A stretch of DNA of 64,000 nucleotides, taken from NCBI GenBank assembly GCA_045627705.1, contig JAZQOE010000124.1:1-64000 (forward strand). The letters are read 5' to 3'. The notes under the pieces were generated by a model. The model was not told where the DNA came from, searched no databases, and saw only the letters and a program-made list of their open reading frames with translations. Of the stretch, positions 38,030-47,190 are shown piece after piece. Within the stretch, counting starts at the first letter, position 1, and each line of letters begins with the position of its first letter. Both the position numbers and the translations under genes were made by a program. Source of the DNA: JBMNHG01 sp045627705 (GTDB lineage Bacteria; Verrucomicrobiota; Kiritimatiellia; RFP12; JBMNHG01).

Positions 38030-38857
38030 ATGCATGGTTTTATTGGAACCTTTCTTGGCGCTGCCCTGCAAATCCTGCTGATAACAGTGGCCGTCCACCA
38101 GTTGATCAGGCTCTTCCGCGGCACGCGCAGCGCACAGATATTGCTGGGTGTGGTGATAGTGCTGATCCCCGTGCTGTTCTTCACGCAATGGCTGCACCTC
38201 GACGTCCTCGCATGGGTGTTCAAGTGGGTGCTGCTCTATCTCGTCTTTGCGCCACTGGTGATATTCCAGCCCGAACTCCGACGCGCCCTGGCCCGTCTCG
38301 GCAGGGGAGGATTCGCGCAGGAGAGCAAGGAGAAGCGCCAGGACCGCGTGGAGCTGCTTGCCTCTGTGGCGGAGCGTCTTTCGTCGCGCCATCACGGCGC
38401 GATTATCGCGATCGAGCGCAACGACCGGCTTGGCGAATACGAATCCAACGCCACGATCATCGACTCACCGTTGCAGCCCGACCTGCTGGTCAGCATCTTC
38501 TTCCCCAACGCCCCGCTCCATGATGGCGGCGTCATCGTCAAGGGCGACCGCATCCACGCCGCCCGATGCATCTTCCCGCTAGCCGAAAGCAACGACCCGC
38601 ACCTCGTCCGCCATGGCACCCGCCACCGCGCGGCGCTCGGCCTCTGTGAGGCGACCGATGCGCTTGTGCTCGTGGTTTCCGAGGAGACGGGGGAGATCCG
38701 CATCTACTGCGAGAAGCATGCGACAAAGCCGCTCGATTCGCACAACCTGCGCCGTTGCCTGGCCGCGACGCTTCCCGCGGAGGTCACGGAGGCATGGCGC
38801 TTCCTGCTGTCGCTTGGCGTTGACGATCCGGCCGCGCTCGGGAGGGACATGCCATGA
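38030..38857 (+). CDS. cdaA: Diadenylate cyclase CdaA
   Basis: The 275-aa product has three N-terminal membrane helices within about residues 1-80. The DAC domain follows (RVELLASVAERLSSRHHGAIIAIER). The catalytic motifs are LHDGGVIVKGDRI near residue 165 (DGG in place of the usual DGA) and GTRHRAALG near 199. The enzyme makes cyclic di-AMP from two ATP at the membrane. An in-frame GTG at 38021 could add 3 residues. The stop overlaps the cdaR start as ATGA. The order cdaA-cdaR is the standard pair in c-di-AMP-producing bacteria; glmM, the usual third gene, is absent here and ftsK takes its place. Confidence 0.93.
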   Translation: MHGFIGTFLGAALQILLITVAVHQLIRLFRGTRSAQILLGVVIVLIPVLFFTQWLHLDVLAWVFKWVLLYLVFAPLVIFQPELRRALARLGRGGFAQESKEKRQDRVELLASVAERLSSRHHGAIIAIERNDRLGEYESNATIIDSPLQPDLLVSIFFPNAPLHDGGVIVKGDRIHAARCIFPLAESNDPHLVRHGTRHRAALGLCEATDALVLVVSEETGEIRIYCEKHATKPLDSHNLRRCLAATLPAEVTEAWRFLLSLGVDDPAALGRDMP

Positions 38858-40071
38858 AGTCCGTCACCTCTTCAATCGCGGCGTTTGCGCGCGACATGTT
38901 CGCGAAATATTCCGAATGGTTCCGGCGCGAGTGGAAGTACATCATCCTCTCCCTCGGAATCGCGATGGCCGCGTTTTTCCTCATCCAGGGCGAAGTCATC
39001 CATTCGACGACGCTCGACGTGCCTGTCGTGATGGCGGATTATTCCGAGGGGCTTTGGCGCACGAAGGTTCCGGAGAAGAAGGACTTCGAGGCGAGTCCGG
39101 ACTTGCGGACCGTCAAAGTCGAATTCCGCGGGGACGCAAACGAACTCGCCGCGCTTGGCGCCGGCGCCAACATTTCGATCAGGATTCCATATCCGTCGCA
39201 AAAGAAGCGGACGGAAGCGCTGGAAGGCGATGGCAAGGTCAAGGTCTTTCTCAGACGCAGATTCGTGGATGGCGCACGCACCCGCGACGCGCGCCCGGTC
39301 GAATTCGATCCGGACTACGTGTTCGTCACGATCGACGAATCCGAAGAGTACGAGTTCAATGTCGAGCCGGCGATAACCGGGTCTCCGGCCACGAACCATG
39401 TAGTCAATGTGAAGCGCGACATCCAGTTCGACACGATGACGGTGAAAGTGCGCGGACCCAAGTCACGCCTCAAGCGCCTGAGCGAGGAAGGCGTCGCCCT
39501 GCGGACCGACCCCATCGACCTGGAAGGCAGGGCGCAGAATTTCGAGGCGCGCGTGAAGGTGCGCCCCCCTGTCGATGTGCCGGATGCGAAGGTCGATCCC
39601 TCCGAAGTATTCGTGAAGGTGACGGTTGGCGAAGTCCAGGGGGCGCAATCGCTGATCGGCGAGATTTCGAATGTGCCGGTCCGCGTGACGCAGGAGACCG
39701 GTGGACTTGGAGTATCGTGGATTGCCGATCCCGCTTTCGTGATGCTCCGCGTTCGCGGGAACACGAACAGCGTCGCGGCGATCCAGTCCGAACATTCGAA
39801 ACTCTTCGCGGTCGTCCACGCGGAAAACGGCGACGATGCCAGCAAGAGCCATCGCGTCTGGACATTCCTCCCGGAGGAATTCAAGGACACGGTCCAGATT
39901 GTAAGCGTAGTGCCGCAGTCCGTGACGCTGCGGCGAATCGAGCGGGAAGAGTCGCCCGCCGAACCAACCGACGGCACTACGGATGCGGATGGCACCGCAA
40001 ACGACGAACAGCGGCCTGCGAAGGAAGAATCCGTTGAAACACCCGCATCGCGCGAGGCGCCTGCGGAATAA
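38854..40071 (+). CDS. cdaR: CdaR, YbbR-domain regulator of CdaA
   Basis: The 405-aa product has one N-terminal membrane helix (about 28-47), then repeated YbbR-type beta domains with VPV, VKVEFRG, TVKVRGPKSRL, VMLRVRGNTNSV and SVVPQSVTLRR. A Glu/Thr-rich low-complexity tail follows. CdaR binds CdaA at the membrane and modulates c-di-AMP output in Firmicutes. Translational overlap with cdaA (ATGA) supports a functional pair. The ftsK start follows 13 bases after the stop. Confidence 0.85.
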   Translation: MKSVTSSIAAFARDMFAKYSEWFRREWKYIILSLGIAMAAFFLIQGEVIHSTTLDVPVVMADYSEGLWRTKVPEKKDFEASPDLRTVKVEFRGDANELAALGAGANISIRIPYPSQKKRTEALEGDGKVKVFLRRRFVDGARTRDARPVEFDPDYVFVTIDESEEYEFNVEPAITGSPATNHVVNVKRDIQFDTMTVKVRGPKSRLKRLSEEGVALRTDPIDLEGRAQNFEARVKVRPPVDVPDAKVDPSEVFVKVTVGEVQGAQSLIGEISNVPVRVTQETGGLGVSWIADPAFVMLRVRGNTNSVAAIQSEHSKLFAVVHAENGDDASKSHRVWTFLPEEFKDTVQIVSVVPQSVTLRRIEREESPAEPTDGTTDADGTANDEQRPAKEESVETPASREAPAE

Positions 40072-40084
40072 CCGCATTCCGAAA

Positions 40085-42781
40085 ATGAACACACTTTATG
40101 CAAAACGAGGCAAGGCCGCATCCATCAGGAAAACCTGGAAGATGCGCTTCCTTGGCTTCATCATCCTCCCTTGCGTGATCCTGCCGATTCTCTCGATGGT
40201 GTTGTACGACGCCAAGGACGTTCCATGGGTGCAGGATCCACCGAACAATCCGATCAACAATCCGCTTGGCCCGGTGGGCGCCTACACGGCCTGGGTCGGC
40301 TATTTCCTTTTCGGGTTCGCATCGTGGCTGGGTCCGATCTGGATGGCGGTGTATGGTTTCATGCTCGCTTCGAGCAAGGCCGTTGGACGCCTGTTCAAGC
40401 GGCTGATCTGGTGCCTGCTTTCCATCGCCTCCGCGGCCAGCATCGTGCAATTCGCCAATTCCAGCCTTGCCGAACAGTGCAAGTCAATCGAACTCGACTC
40501 ATCCGGCGGGATCATCGGCAGATTCATGATGGACGAAGTGCTTGTCCGCTTCGTTGGACCGGTCGGGGGAATCTTCATCGCGGCCGTTCTGCTGTTGCTG
40601 TCGGTTGCGATCTTCGCCGGTTTCGGCAACATCGGAATCTTCTTCAACTGGATTGGCGAAAAGTGGAGCGACGCCAGGATGCGCCGTCTCGACCAGGCGG
40701 AAAAGGATCGCATAATCGCCGAACGCGAGCGCAAGGCCGAGGAGAAGGCCGAGCGTGAACGCGAACGCGAGGAGGCGCGGGCGGAGAAGGAACGCCTCCG
40801 CGAGGAGGCCCGCGCCGAGAAGGAGCGCATCCGCGAGGAGAAGGAACGCGAGCGCGAAGAGCGCAGGCGCGAACAGGAAGAACGCGATCGCGAGGAGCGC
40901 GAGCGTGAAGAGCGCCGCCGCGAGGAAATCATCAGGGCCGAGGAACAGCGCGCCGCGGAAGAACGCGCCCGCGCCGAAGCCGCGGCGGAAGAGGACGACG
41001 ACGAAGGCGGCCGCCTCGAATCGGATTCGATCGACATGCGGCCTCGCGACTACGAACCGGAACAGCCGGTCCAGCCCGCTCCGCGCGCCCCTGCGCCGGT
41101 CTCGGCCACGCCTGCCGCCCCCGAAGCGCCATACGAACTTCCTTCGACCCGTCTGCTCGCGCCTGTCCCGGAATCGACGGCGGTCTATGGCGATACCGAC
41201 GAAAAGCAGCGTATCCTTGTCGAGACGCTCCGCGAGTTCCGTCTCGAGGTCGAGGTCACGCACGTCGAGCGCGGTCCGGTTGTGACGACCTTCGAGCTTC
41301 TTCCCGCCTCCGGCATCCGCCCCGAGCAGATTGCCGCCATGGCCAAGACCATCGAGATGCGCCTTCGCGCAACGGGCATCCGCATCGAGGCGCCAATCCC
41401 CGGCAAGGGCGTGGTCGGCGTGGAAATCCCGAACGAAAAGGCGTGCGCCGTGACTGTGCGCGAAATCCTCGAGGGCCCAACATGGAAGGAGGCCGAGAAG
41501 AAGATGTTCCTGCCGATGCTGCTCGGCAAGGATGCGAGCGGCCACGACCTCGTCTGCGACCTCGCTTCGATCCCGCACCTTCTCATCGCCGGTGCTACGG
41601 GTTCCGGCAAATCCGTCTGCACAAACGCGATTCTCACGGGTCTCCTGATGTCGCGCACGCCAGACCAGTTGCGCCTCATCCTCGTCGATCCGAAGGTCGT
41701 CGAATTCTCCGGCTACAATGCCATCCCGCATCTCGTCGTGCCAATCATCACCGATCCGAAGAAGGTTTCGCTCGGCCTGGTATGGGCCATCCAGGAGATG
41801 GAGAAGCGCTACCAGATTCTCGCGAAGGCCGGCGTGAAGAACATCGCGTCGTACAACGCCCGCGCCATGCAGGTCCAGCAGGACTTCTTCGACAACGGCG
41901 CCCAGCCGCCCCCGAAGCAGGAGAAGATGCCGTATATCGTGATCGTCATCGACGAACTTGCGGACCTGATGCTCCAGGTCGGCCGCGAAATCGACGACTC
42001 CATCTCACGCCTCGCGGCAAAGGCCCGCGCTGTCGGCATACACCTCATCCTCGCGACGCAGCGACCGACGGTGAATGTCGTCACGGGCACCATCAAGGCG
42101 AACATCGCCGGCCGCATCGCCTTCCAGGTCGCGTCACAGGTCGATAGCAAGACAATCCTCGACGGCAAGGGCGCGGAGTCGCTCATCGGCCATGGCGACA
42201 TGCTCTTCCTAAATCCGCGCGCAAGCAAGGTCATCCGCGCGCAGGGCGCGTACATCGGCGACGAAGATGCCGAGGCTGTCACCAAGTTCATCCGCGCACA
42301 GGCCGCCCCGCGATACCTGCAGGAGGTCCAGGACCAGCTTGATGCCGCCGACAACGAAGAACAGCAGTCCCAGTCGCGCTATCGCCGCGGCGGCGGCCCG
42401 TCGCGCCCTGCGCCGTCATCCGGCGGCGGATCGCAGCGCACGCCGTCCGCGCAAGGCGGCGCGCCGCTTCCCGCCGACCCCGGTGACCAGGATTTCGGCG
42501 GCGACGACGCGGATGCCGACGAAATCCTCTACCAGCGCGCGCTCCAGGTCGTGCGCGAGACGCATCGCGCATCGACATCTTCCATCCAGCGCCGCCTCCG
42601 CATCGGCTACACCCGCGCCGCGCGTCTCGTGGATCTCATGGAGGAACGCGGCATAGTCGGCCCGCCACGCGGTTCCGACCCGCGCGAAATCCTGGTCGAT
42701 CTCGATGGCGAGGTGCCGAACAATGCGGCGACTGGCTTTGACGACGATAGCGCCGATGATTCCATCGACGAAGGGAACTAA
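40085..42781 (+). CDS. ftsK: DNA translocase FtsK/SpoIIIE
   Basis: The 898-aa product has four N-terminal membrane helices (within about 20-195) and a highly charged Arg/Glu coiled coil (about 205-300). A Pro/Ala linker follows, then the motor domain: Walker A GATGSGKS at about 502-509, Walker B VIVIDELADLM at about 619-629, and LATQRPTVNVVTG. The C-terminal gamma winged helix at about 812-872 (RALQVVRETHRASTSSIQRRLRIGY) reads polar DNA sequences. It pumps chromosome termini through the division septum. An in-frame extension to 39983 lies inside cdaR and is rejected. A GGCGCGCC copy in the linker encodes GGAPLPAD. Confidence 0.94.
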   Translation: MNTLYAKRGKAASIRKTWKMRFLGFIILPCVILPILSMVLYDAKDVPWVQDPPNNPINNPLGPVGAYTAWVGYFLFGFASWLGPIWMAVYGFMLASSKAVGRLFKRLIWCLLSIASAASIVQFANSSLAEQCKSIELDSSGGIIGRFMMDEVLVRFVGPVGGIFIAAVLLLLSVAIFAGFGNIGIFFNWIGEKWSDARMRRLDQAEKDRIIAERERKAEEKAEREREREEARAEKERLREEARAEKERIREEKEREREERRREQEERDREEREREERRREEIIRAEEQRAAEERARAEAAAEEDDDEGGRLESDSIDMRPRDYEPEQPVQPAPRAPAPVSATPAAPEAPYELPSTRLLAPVPESTAVYGDTDEKQRILVETLREFRLEVEVTHVERGPVVTTFELLPASGIRPEQIAAMAKTIEMRLRATGIRIEAPIPGKGVVGVEIPNEKACAVTVREILEGPTWKEAEKKMFLPMLLGKDASGHDLVCDLASIPHLLIAGATGSGKSVCTNAILTGLLMSRTPDQLRLILVDPKVVEFSGYNAIPHLVVPIITDPKKVSLGLVWAIQEMEKRYQILAKAGVKNIASYNARAMQVQQDFFDNGAQPPPKQEKMPYIVIVIDELADLMLQVGREIDDSISRLAAKARAVGIHLILATQRPTVNVVTGTIKANIAGRIAFQVASQVDSKTILDGKGAESLIGHGDMLFLNPRASKVIRAQGAYIGDEDAEAVTKFIRAQAAPRYLQEVQDQLDAADNEEQQSQSRYRRGGGPSRPAPSSGGGSQRTPSAQGGAPLPADPGDQDFGGDDADADEILYQRALQVVRETHRASTSSIQRRLRIGYTRAARLVDLMEERGIVGPPRGSDPREILVDLDGEVPNNAATGFDDDSADDSIDEGN
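42454..42470. repeat. GGCGCGCC element inside ftsK (weak)
   Basis: AGGCGGCGCGCCGCTTCC keeps the core but not the A-run. It lies in the low-complexity linker before the gamma domain and may be chance in GC-rich DNA. Confidence 0.45.
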
Positions 42782-42817
42782 CACACTTTCATCGCCCCAA
42801 ACAGGGAGAACCACATC

Positions 42818-43843
42818 ATGTCACTTGGCGAAACACTTAGGAAGGCACGCGAGGAACGAGGGCTGTCAGTCGCCGATGTCGCGCAATCCACGCGCCTTCT
42901 GTCCCGCCAGATTTCGGCAATCGAAAACGAAGATTTCTCCGGTATCACCGCGGCAATCTACGGCAAGGGATTCATCAAGCTCTACGCGGAATGCGTGGGC
43001 GTCGATCCCGCGCCGCTTTGCGCAGAGTTCACGGAAATCTACAACGGCAGCCGCCCGCCAGTCATCGCCCGCCGCACCATTCCGCAGACATCTCCGGTGC
43101 AGCGCCCTGTCGTGCGCACGATCCAACGCCAGCCAGTCCAGGAAACACCCGCGCCGGTTCCTCCATCGCCTGCGCCAGTCGAAAAGCCCGTCGCAAACGC
43201 CCAGGATGAATCGGCCCGGACGGAACCAGCCGCCATCACACAGCCCGCCCCCGCCGCACAAGGGGATCAGACTGCGACATTGGGCGAGGCCGCGCCATCC
43301 CTCGGCGAACTCTTCGATGCGGCGGCGCGCACGCAGGCGGCGTCAGCGCCGGCCACTCGCGTCGCGACTCCTTCACTTCGCCAGCATGGACCGGTCACGC
43401 AACCTGCGACGACAGTCCGACCCGCCGCGGCCCCGCAACCTCCTGTCCGCCGCCGCATCCCATCGGGTGCGCCACAGCAGACTCCAGCTCCGGCGTCGCA
43501 ACCAGCCGCAGCCCCGCAGCAACGGCGTCCGGCATGGAATCCCCAAAAGGCAACGCCAGCCGACGCCACCAGGGAGAACGCGCCGCGCGAACCCTTCTTG
43601 CCCGCAAGACTCCTGTCGAACAAATGGGCTGTCGCCGGACTGTGCGCCCTCATCGCGGTACTGGTCGTTGTCGGGGCCATCGTCTCATCGAACGTCCGTA
43701 CTTCTCCGGCGCAAGCGCAGCAAGGCTCGCAGGGTGTCGGCGCGGCAGACCAGGCCATGCCTTCAAATGTTCCGGATTCCGCGATGATTCCTCCCGGACT
43801 CAACGAACGCGTGGTCCCGCCGCCTTCCCCATACATGGAGTAG
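42818..43843 (+). CDS. RodZ-like HTH membrane protein lacking the periplasmic domain
   Basis: The 341-aa product starts with the RodZ helix-turn-helix (SLGETLRKAREERGLSVADVAQSTRLLSRQISAIE, YGKGFIKLYAECVGVDP). A long Pro/Ala/Gln-rich linker follows (about 80-265), then one membrane helix at about 268-292 and only 50 more residues. RodZ normally ends in a beta-rich periplasmic DUF4115 domain; here it is missing. RodZ links MreB to the elongation machinery and shapes the cell. GGGAG precedes ATG 42818. It sits between ftsK and rimO, 6 bases before rimO, in the shape/division operon. Confidence 0.82.
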   Translation: MSLGETLRKAREERGLSVADVAQSTRLLSRQISAIENEDFSGITAAIYGKGFIKLYAECVGVDPAPLCAEFTEIYNGSRPPVIARRTIPQTSPVQRPVVRTIQRQPVQETPAPVPPSPAPVEKPVANAQDESARTEPAAITQPAPAAQGDQTATLGEAAPSLGELFDAAARTQAASAPATRVATPSLRQHGPVTQPATTVRPAAAPQPPVRRRIPSGAPQQTPAPASQPAAAPQQRRPAWNPQKATPADATRENAPREPFLPARLLSNKWAVAGLCALIAVLVVVGAIVSSNVRTSPAQAQQGSQGVGAADQAMPSNVPDSAMIPPGLNERVVPPPSPYME

Positions 43844-43849
43844 CGCGCC

Positions 43850-45202
43850 ATGGACGCACCGACAATCGGCTTCATCTCCCTCGGCTGCGCGAAGAACCTG
43901 GTCGATTCGCAGGTGATGGCCGGTGCCCTCATGGATGCCGGCATCGCGCTCGCGGCGGTTGACGAGGCCGACGTAATACTCGTAAACACCTGCGCATTCG
44001 TCCAGGACGCGCGCGACGAGGCGATGCGCAACATCGACTGGGCCTGCGGACAAAAGACCGCGGGCAACTGCCGCGCCGTGATCGTCGCCGGCTGCCTTCC
44101 CCAGCGATACAAGGGTGCGCTTGCGAAAGTCTTCCCGCAAGTCGATGCATTCATCGGCGTCGATGAACTCGACCTGATTGGCGAAGTCGCGCTCGCCGCG
44201 CTGAAACGACGCAAGCGCTCCGCCGCCGAAGTTCGCGTTGGCGAAGGCCTCCCATGCAGGGTGTTCAATCCCACGCGCCCAGCATTGCGCTTCTCCGGCG
44301 AGCATTGCGCCTTCCTGAAGATCGCCGAAGGATGCATGCACGCATGCGCATACTGCGCGATTCCAGGCATACGCGGACGACAGCGCTCGCGCACGCTTCC
44401 AGACATTGTCAACGAGGCAAGGGCGTTGCTCGACACAGGCGTGAAGGAACTCACGCTCATCGCACAGGACACGACCGCGTACGGACGAGACAAGAAAAAC
44501 GGCGCGCCGCGTCTCCCGGAACTGCTCCGCGCGCTTGACGCCCTCGATGGCGACTTCTGGCTTCGTCTGCTCTACGGTCATCCGGGCACTGTTGACGATG
44601 CGCTTCTCGATGCGATGTCGTCATGCCGCCACGTTGTCCCATACCTCGATCTTCCAATCCAGCATAGTTCCCCCGCGATCCTGCGCGCCATGCACCGCGC
44701 CGATACGGTAAAGGCTGTCGCCGATCTTCCACGACGCCTTCGCGCCGCCATTCCTTCCATCACCCTTCGCACGACATGCATGGTTGGCTTCCCCGGAGAA
44801 GGCGAAGAGGAGTTCGATCAGCTGCTGGACTACGTGGGAGAAGCGCGTTTCGACGCCCTTGGCGCCTTTGTGTTCTGTCCGGAAGAGGACACCCCGGCCT
44901 ACGGGTTGCCGATTCCTCCCGCGGAGGTTTCGGAGGCGCGCCGCGAAAAACTGCTCGCCCTGCAGCAGCGGATCATGCGCGAAAACCACAGGGCGCTTGT
45001 CGGGCGGACCGATCGCGCATTGCTGTTGCAACCGCCGTCCCGCAAGGGTGGCGCGTGGCTTGCTCGCACAACACGTCAGGCGCCAGAAGTCGATGGTTGG
45101 ACGCGCGTGAGCAGCGTACCGTCATCCGCCAAGCCAGGCGATTTCATTTCCGTCCGCTACACTGGCGGACATGGATGCGACCTTACCGCGTGCATCTGTT
45201 AA
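43850..45202 (+). CDS. rimO: Ribosomal protein S12 methylthiotransferase RimO
   Basis: The 450-aa product has the N-terminal UPF0004 domain with cluster cysteines C13, C48 and C82. The radical-SAM motif is CMHACAYC (C162, C166, C169), and the C-terminal TRAM domain is Cys-poor until CDLTACIC. The opening IGFISLGCAKNLVDSQ and the stretch VPYLDLPIQHSSPAILRAMHR are typical of RimO rather than MiaB. It adds a methylthio group to Asp 89 of S12. A GGCGCGCC copy inserts KKNGAPRLPE in a loop. It starts 6 bases after rodZ. Confidence 0.93.
   Translation: MDAPTIGFISLGCAKNLVDSQVMAGALMDAGIALAAVDEADVILVNTCAFVQDARDEAMRNIDWACGQKTAGNCRAVIVAGCLPQRYKGALAKVFPQVDAFIGVDELDLIGEVALAALKRRKRSAAEVRVGEGLPCRVFNPTRPALRFSGEHCAFLKIAEGCMHACAYCAIPGIRGRQRSRTLPDIVNEARALLDTGVKELTLIAQDTTAYGRDKKNGAPRLPELLRALDALDGDFWLRLLYGHPGTVDDALLDAMSSCRHVVPYLDLPIQHSSPAILRAMHRADTVKAVADLPRRLRAAIPSITLRTTCMVGFPGEGEEEFDQLLDYVGEARFDALGAFVFCPEEDTPAYGLPIPPAEVSEARREKLLALQQRIMRENHRALVGRTDRALLLQPPSRKGGAWLARTTRQAPEVDGWTRVSSVPSSAKPGDFISVRYTGGHGCDLTACIC
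44495..44510. repeat. GGCGCGCC element inside rimO
   Basis: The pattern A5, CGGCGCGCCGC is read in frame as KNGAP, the same peptide frame as the pilT copy. Confidence 0.75.
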
Positions 45203-45274
45203 CTGCTCCATAAGATGGCTAACAAGGGACGCATCCCGATTTCTTCTGATGAAAGCAGCCAAATGTTCGTTTCC

Positions 45275-45301
45275 GGAAAATCGGGGTCTGTCCCTATTTC
45301 C
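45275..45301. repeat. REP-like GGGGTCTGTCCC palindrome before the GH63-like gene
   Basis: Arms GGAAAA..GGG and CCC..ATTTCC flank a TCTGT core in the 128-base spacer. It shares the CTGTCCC core with the copies at 26622, 47119 and 60851. Confidence 0.6.
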
Positions 45302-45330
45302 ACAACAAGCCTGATGCATTGGAACTTGCA

Positions 45331-47061
45331 ATGAAACTTGACTTTTCGACTACGCCGTTTAGCGCACCGGGTTCCTATCTCGCGATTTCTCGTCACGCCA
45401 AGGGCGATCGCTGGCAGGCTTCCGCGGATGGCCTTTATCTCCGCACTGTCCATGCCAACGTATCCACGCCATTCATCTGTCGCTTTGTGCCGATTTGCGA
45501 CGGAATGCCGATCGAAGATTTCACTTGCGAGATGGATCCCGCCGAACTGCGGGTTTCCACCCAATCGGGCGAAATCCGATTCTGCTTCGCAAGCGAACGC
45601 ACAATCCTTATGCGCACGCAAGGCGCGGGTCTTTCCGTCCGCCTTGATTTCCTTGCCGAGGGAACGGTATTCAATCACTTCACGGAAATGCCGTGCGACG
45701 GCCGGACGCTTTGGATGGCGAATGCCGACAAGAATCTCTCGCGCTTCGTGCTTGACCCGCAGCGCGGCGCTCTTTCGATCGATCAGGAGTGGAAGATTTC
45801 CAGTTCCCTGCGGATGGCCGCAGAGATTGCGCCTGCGCCAGGCGAGGGCAGCGCACAGCTGGCCATTCACGAGGTGCGCACGGAATGGGATGGCAAACCT
45901 CTGCCGAAAGATTACGATGGAGCGCGGGCCTTGCAGGCTGCCTCATTCGAAAAGTTCCTCGATGCGATGCCAAGCGTGCCAGCGGGATTCGCCAACGCCA
46001 GGATTGTGGCCTCGCACCTTCTCTGGTCAACATACGTGCTCGCGGAGGGATTCCTTCTCCGCCCCGCGCTGTATATGTCGAAGAACTGGATGACGCGCGT
46101 CTGGAGCTGGGACCACTGCTTCAATGCGCTTGCGCTGAATGTGCATCTACCGGAATTGGCATGGAGCCAGTTCATGGTCCTATTCGATCTGCAGGATCCA
46201 ACGACAGGCGCGGTGCCTGACTGCGCTTGCGACGGCCAGGTCTTCTGGGGCTTTTGCAAACCGCCGATCCATGGTTGGGCATTGCGCCGCATGATGGCGG
46301 AACATGACATTCCACCGTCGCATCTCGCGGAAGCATACGACCGCATCGGGCGTTGGACGGAATGGTGGTTCTCCCGCCGCGACCTCGACCACAACGGCCT
46401 CTGCGAATACAACCACGGCAACGATTCAGGATGGGATAATTCGACGGCCTTTGCGCTTCCTCCTCCAGTCGAACTCCCGGACTTGCAGGCGTTCCTTGCA
46501 ATCCAGATGGATGTCCTTGGCGAACTCGCGGAGAAACTGGACAGGCGCGACGAGGCCGCGGCATGGCGCAAACGTTCCGATGAACTTATCGCGCACATGG
46601 CCGCGAACTGCTTTGACGCCGATGGAATGCCTATCGCGCGCCGCGCCTACTCCCGCGAGGTTGTTCCGTGCGACAGTCTGATACTCTACCTGCCGATTCT
46701 GCTCGGCAAGCGGTTGCCAGAGCGCATCCGCGCCACGCTCGTGCGCGAGCTGTCATCGGACCGCTTCCTTACCGAATGGGGCTATGCTACCGAAAGTCCG
46801 AAGAGCCCCGCATACGAATCCGATGGCTACTGGCGCGGTCCAATCTGGGCGCCAAGTACGCTGCTCATTCTCGATGGCCTTCGCGCATGCGGCGAGGAAG
46901 CGCTTGCCCGCCGCGTGGCCGAACGATTTGCGCTCATGTTCGCGAGGAGCGGCAGCGCGGAAAACTTCGACGCCCAAACAGGCGAAGGCCTCCGCGACAG
47001 GGCATACACCTGGACCGCGAGCGCCTTCCTCGTTATCGCGCACGACTATCTGGGCTCGTAG
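45331..47061 (+). CDS. GH63-like (mannosylglycerate hydrolase-type) glycosidase
   Basis: The 576-aa product has an N-terminal beta domain (1-200) and a C-terminal (alpha/alpha)6 barrel. Barrel motifs are TRVWSWDHCFNALAL near 258-270 (general-acid Asp region), NHGNDSGWDNST near 370, and YWRGPIWAPSTLLILDGL near 505. This is the trehalase-like layout of GH63 and related families. There is no signal peptide, so it probably acts in the cytoplasm on an alpha-linked sugar; the exact substrate is not predictable. TTG 45319 in frame could add 4 residues. No Shine-Dalgarno is clear. Confidence 0.8.
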   Translation: MKLDFSTTPFSAPGSYLAISRHAKGDRWQASADGLYLRTVHANVSTPFICRFVPICDGMPIEDFTCEMDPAELRVSTQSGEIRFCFASERTILMRTQGAGLSVRLDFLAEGTVFNHFTEMPCDGRTLWMANADKNLSRFVLDPQRGALSIDQEWKISSSLRMAAEIAPAPGEGSAQLAIHEVRTEWDGKPLPKDYDGARALQAASFEKFLDAMPSVPAGFANARIVASHLLWSTYVLAEGFLLRPALYMSKNWMTRVWSWDHCFNALALNVHLPELAWSQFMVLFDLQDPTTGAVPDCACDGQVFWGFCKPPIHGWALRRMMAEHDIPPSHLAEAYDRIGRWTEWWFSRRDLDHNGLCEYNHGNDSGWDNSTAFALPPPVELPDLQAFLAIQMDVLGELAEKLDRRDEAAAWRKRSDELIAHMAANCFDADGMPIARRAYSREVVPCDSLILYLPILLGKRLPERIRATLVRELSSDRFLTEWGYATESPKSPAYESDGYWRGPIWAPSTLLILDGLRACGEEALARRVAERFALMFARSGSAENFDAQTGEGLRDRAYTWTASAFLVIAHDYLGS

Positions 47062-47118
47062 CAATGAAATACATGGATGGCAACAAGTTTAGGTAAGAGG
47101 TAAAAGGTTGGCGGGGGC

Positions 47119-47138
47119 AATGGGGACAGACCCCGTTT
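47119..47138. repeat. REP-like GGGGACAGACCCC palindrome
   Basis: GGGG and CCCC surround ACAGA, with weaker AA/TT extension, in the spacer after the GH63-like gene. The core is the reverse complement of the copy at 45283. Confidence 0.6.
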
Positions 47139-47153
47139 CGTGCGCTTCTTCCC

Positions 47154-47182
47154 TTGAACAATTCGGGTTTCGCGGATAATCT
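47154..47182 (+). promoter_or_regulatory. Predicted promoter directly abutting the AsmA-like start
   Basis: TTGAAC, a 17-base spacer and TAATCT end only 8 bases before ATG 47191. Transcription would start at or next to the ATG, suggesting a leaderless mRNA. Confidence 0.55.
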
Positions 47183-47190
47183 TTGGAAAA

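Noticed and set aside
34721..38395. 1224-aa minus-strand open frame
   Set aside because: It is antisense to the greA-like, folP and cdaA genes, which have clear family motifs. Its sequence is Arg/Ala-rich shadow composition caused by GC-rich codons.
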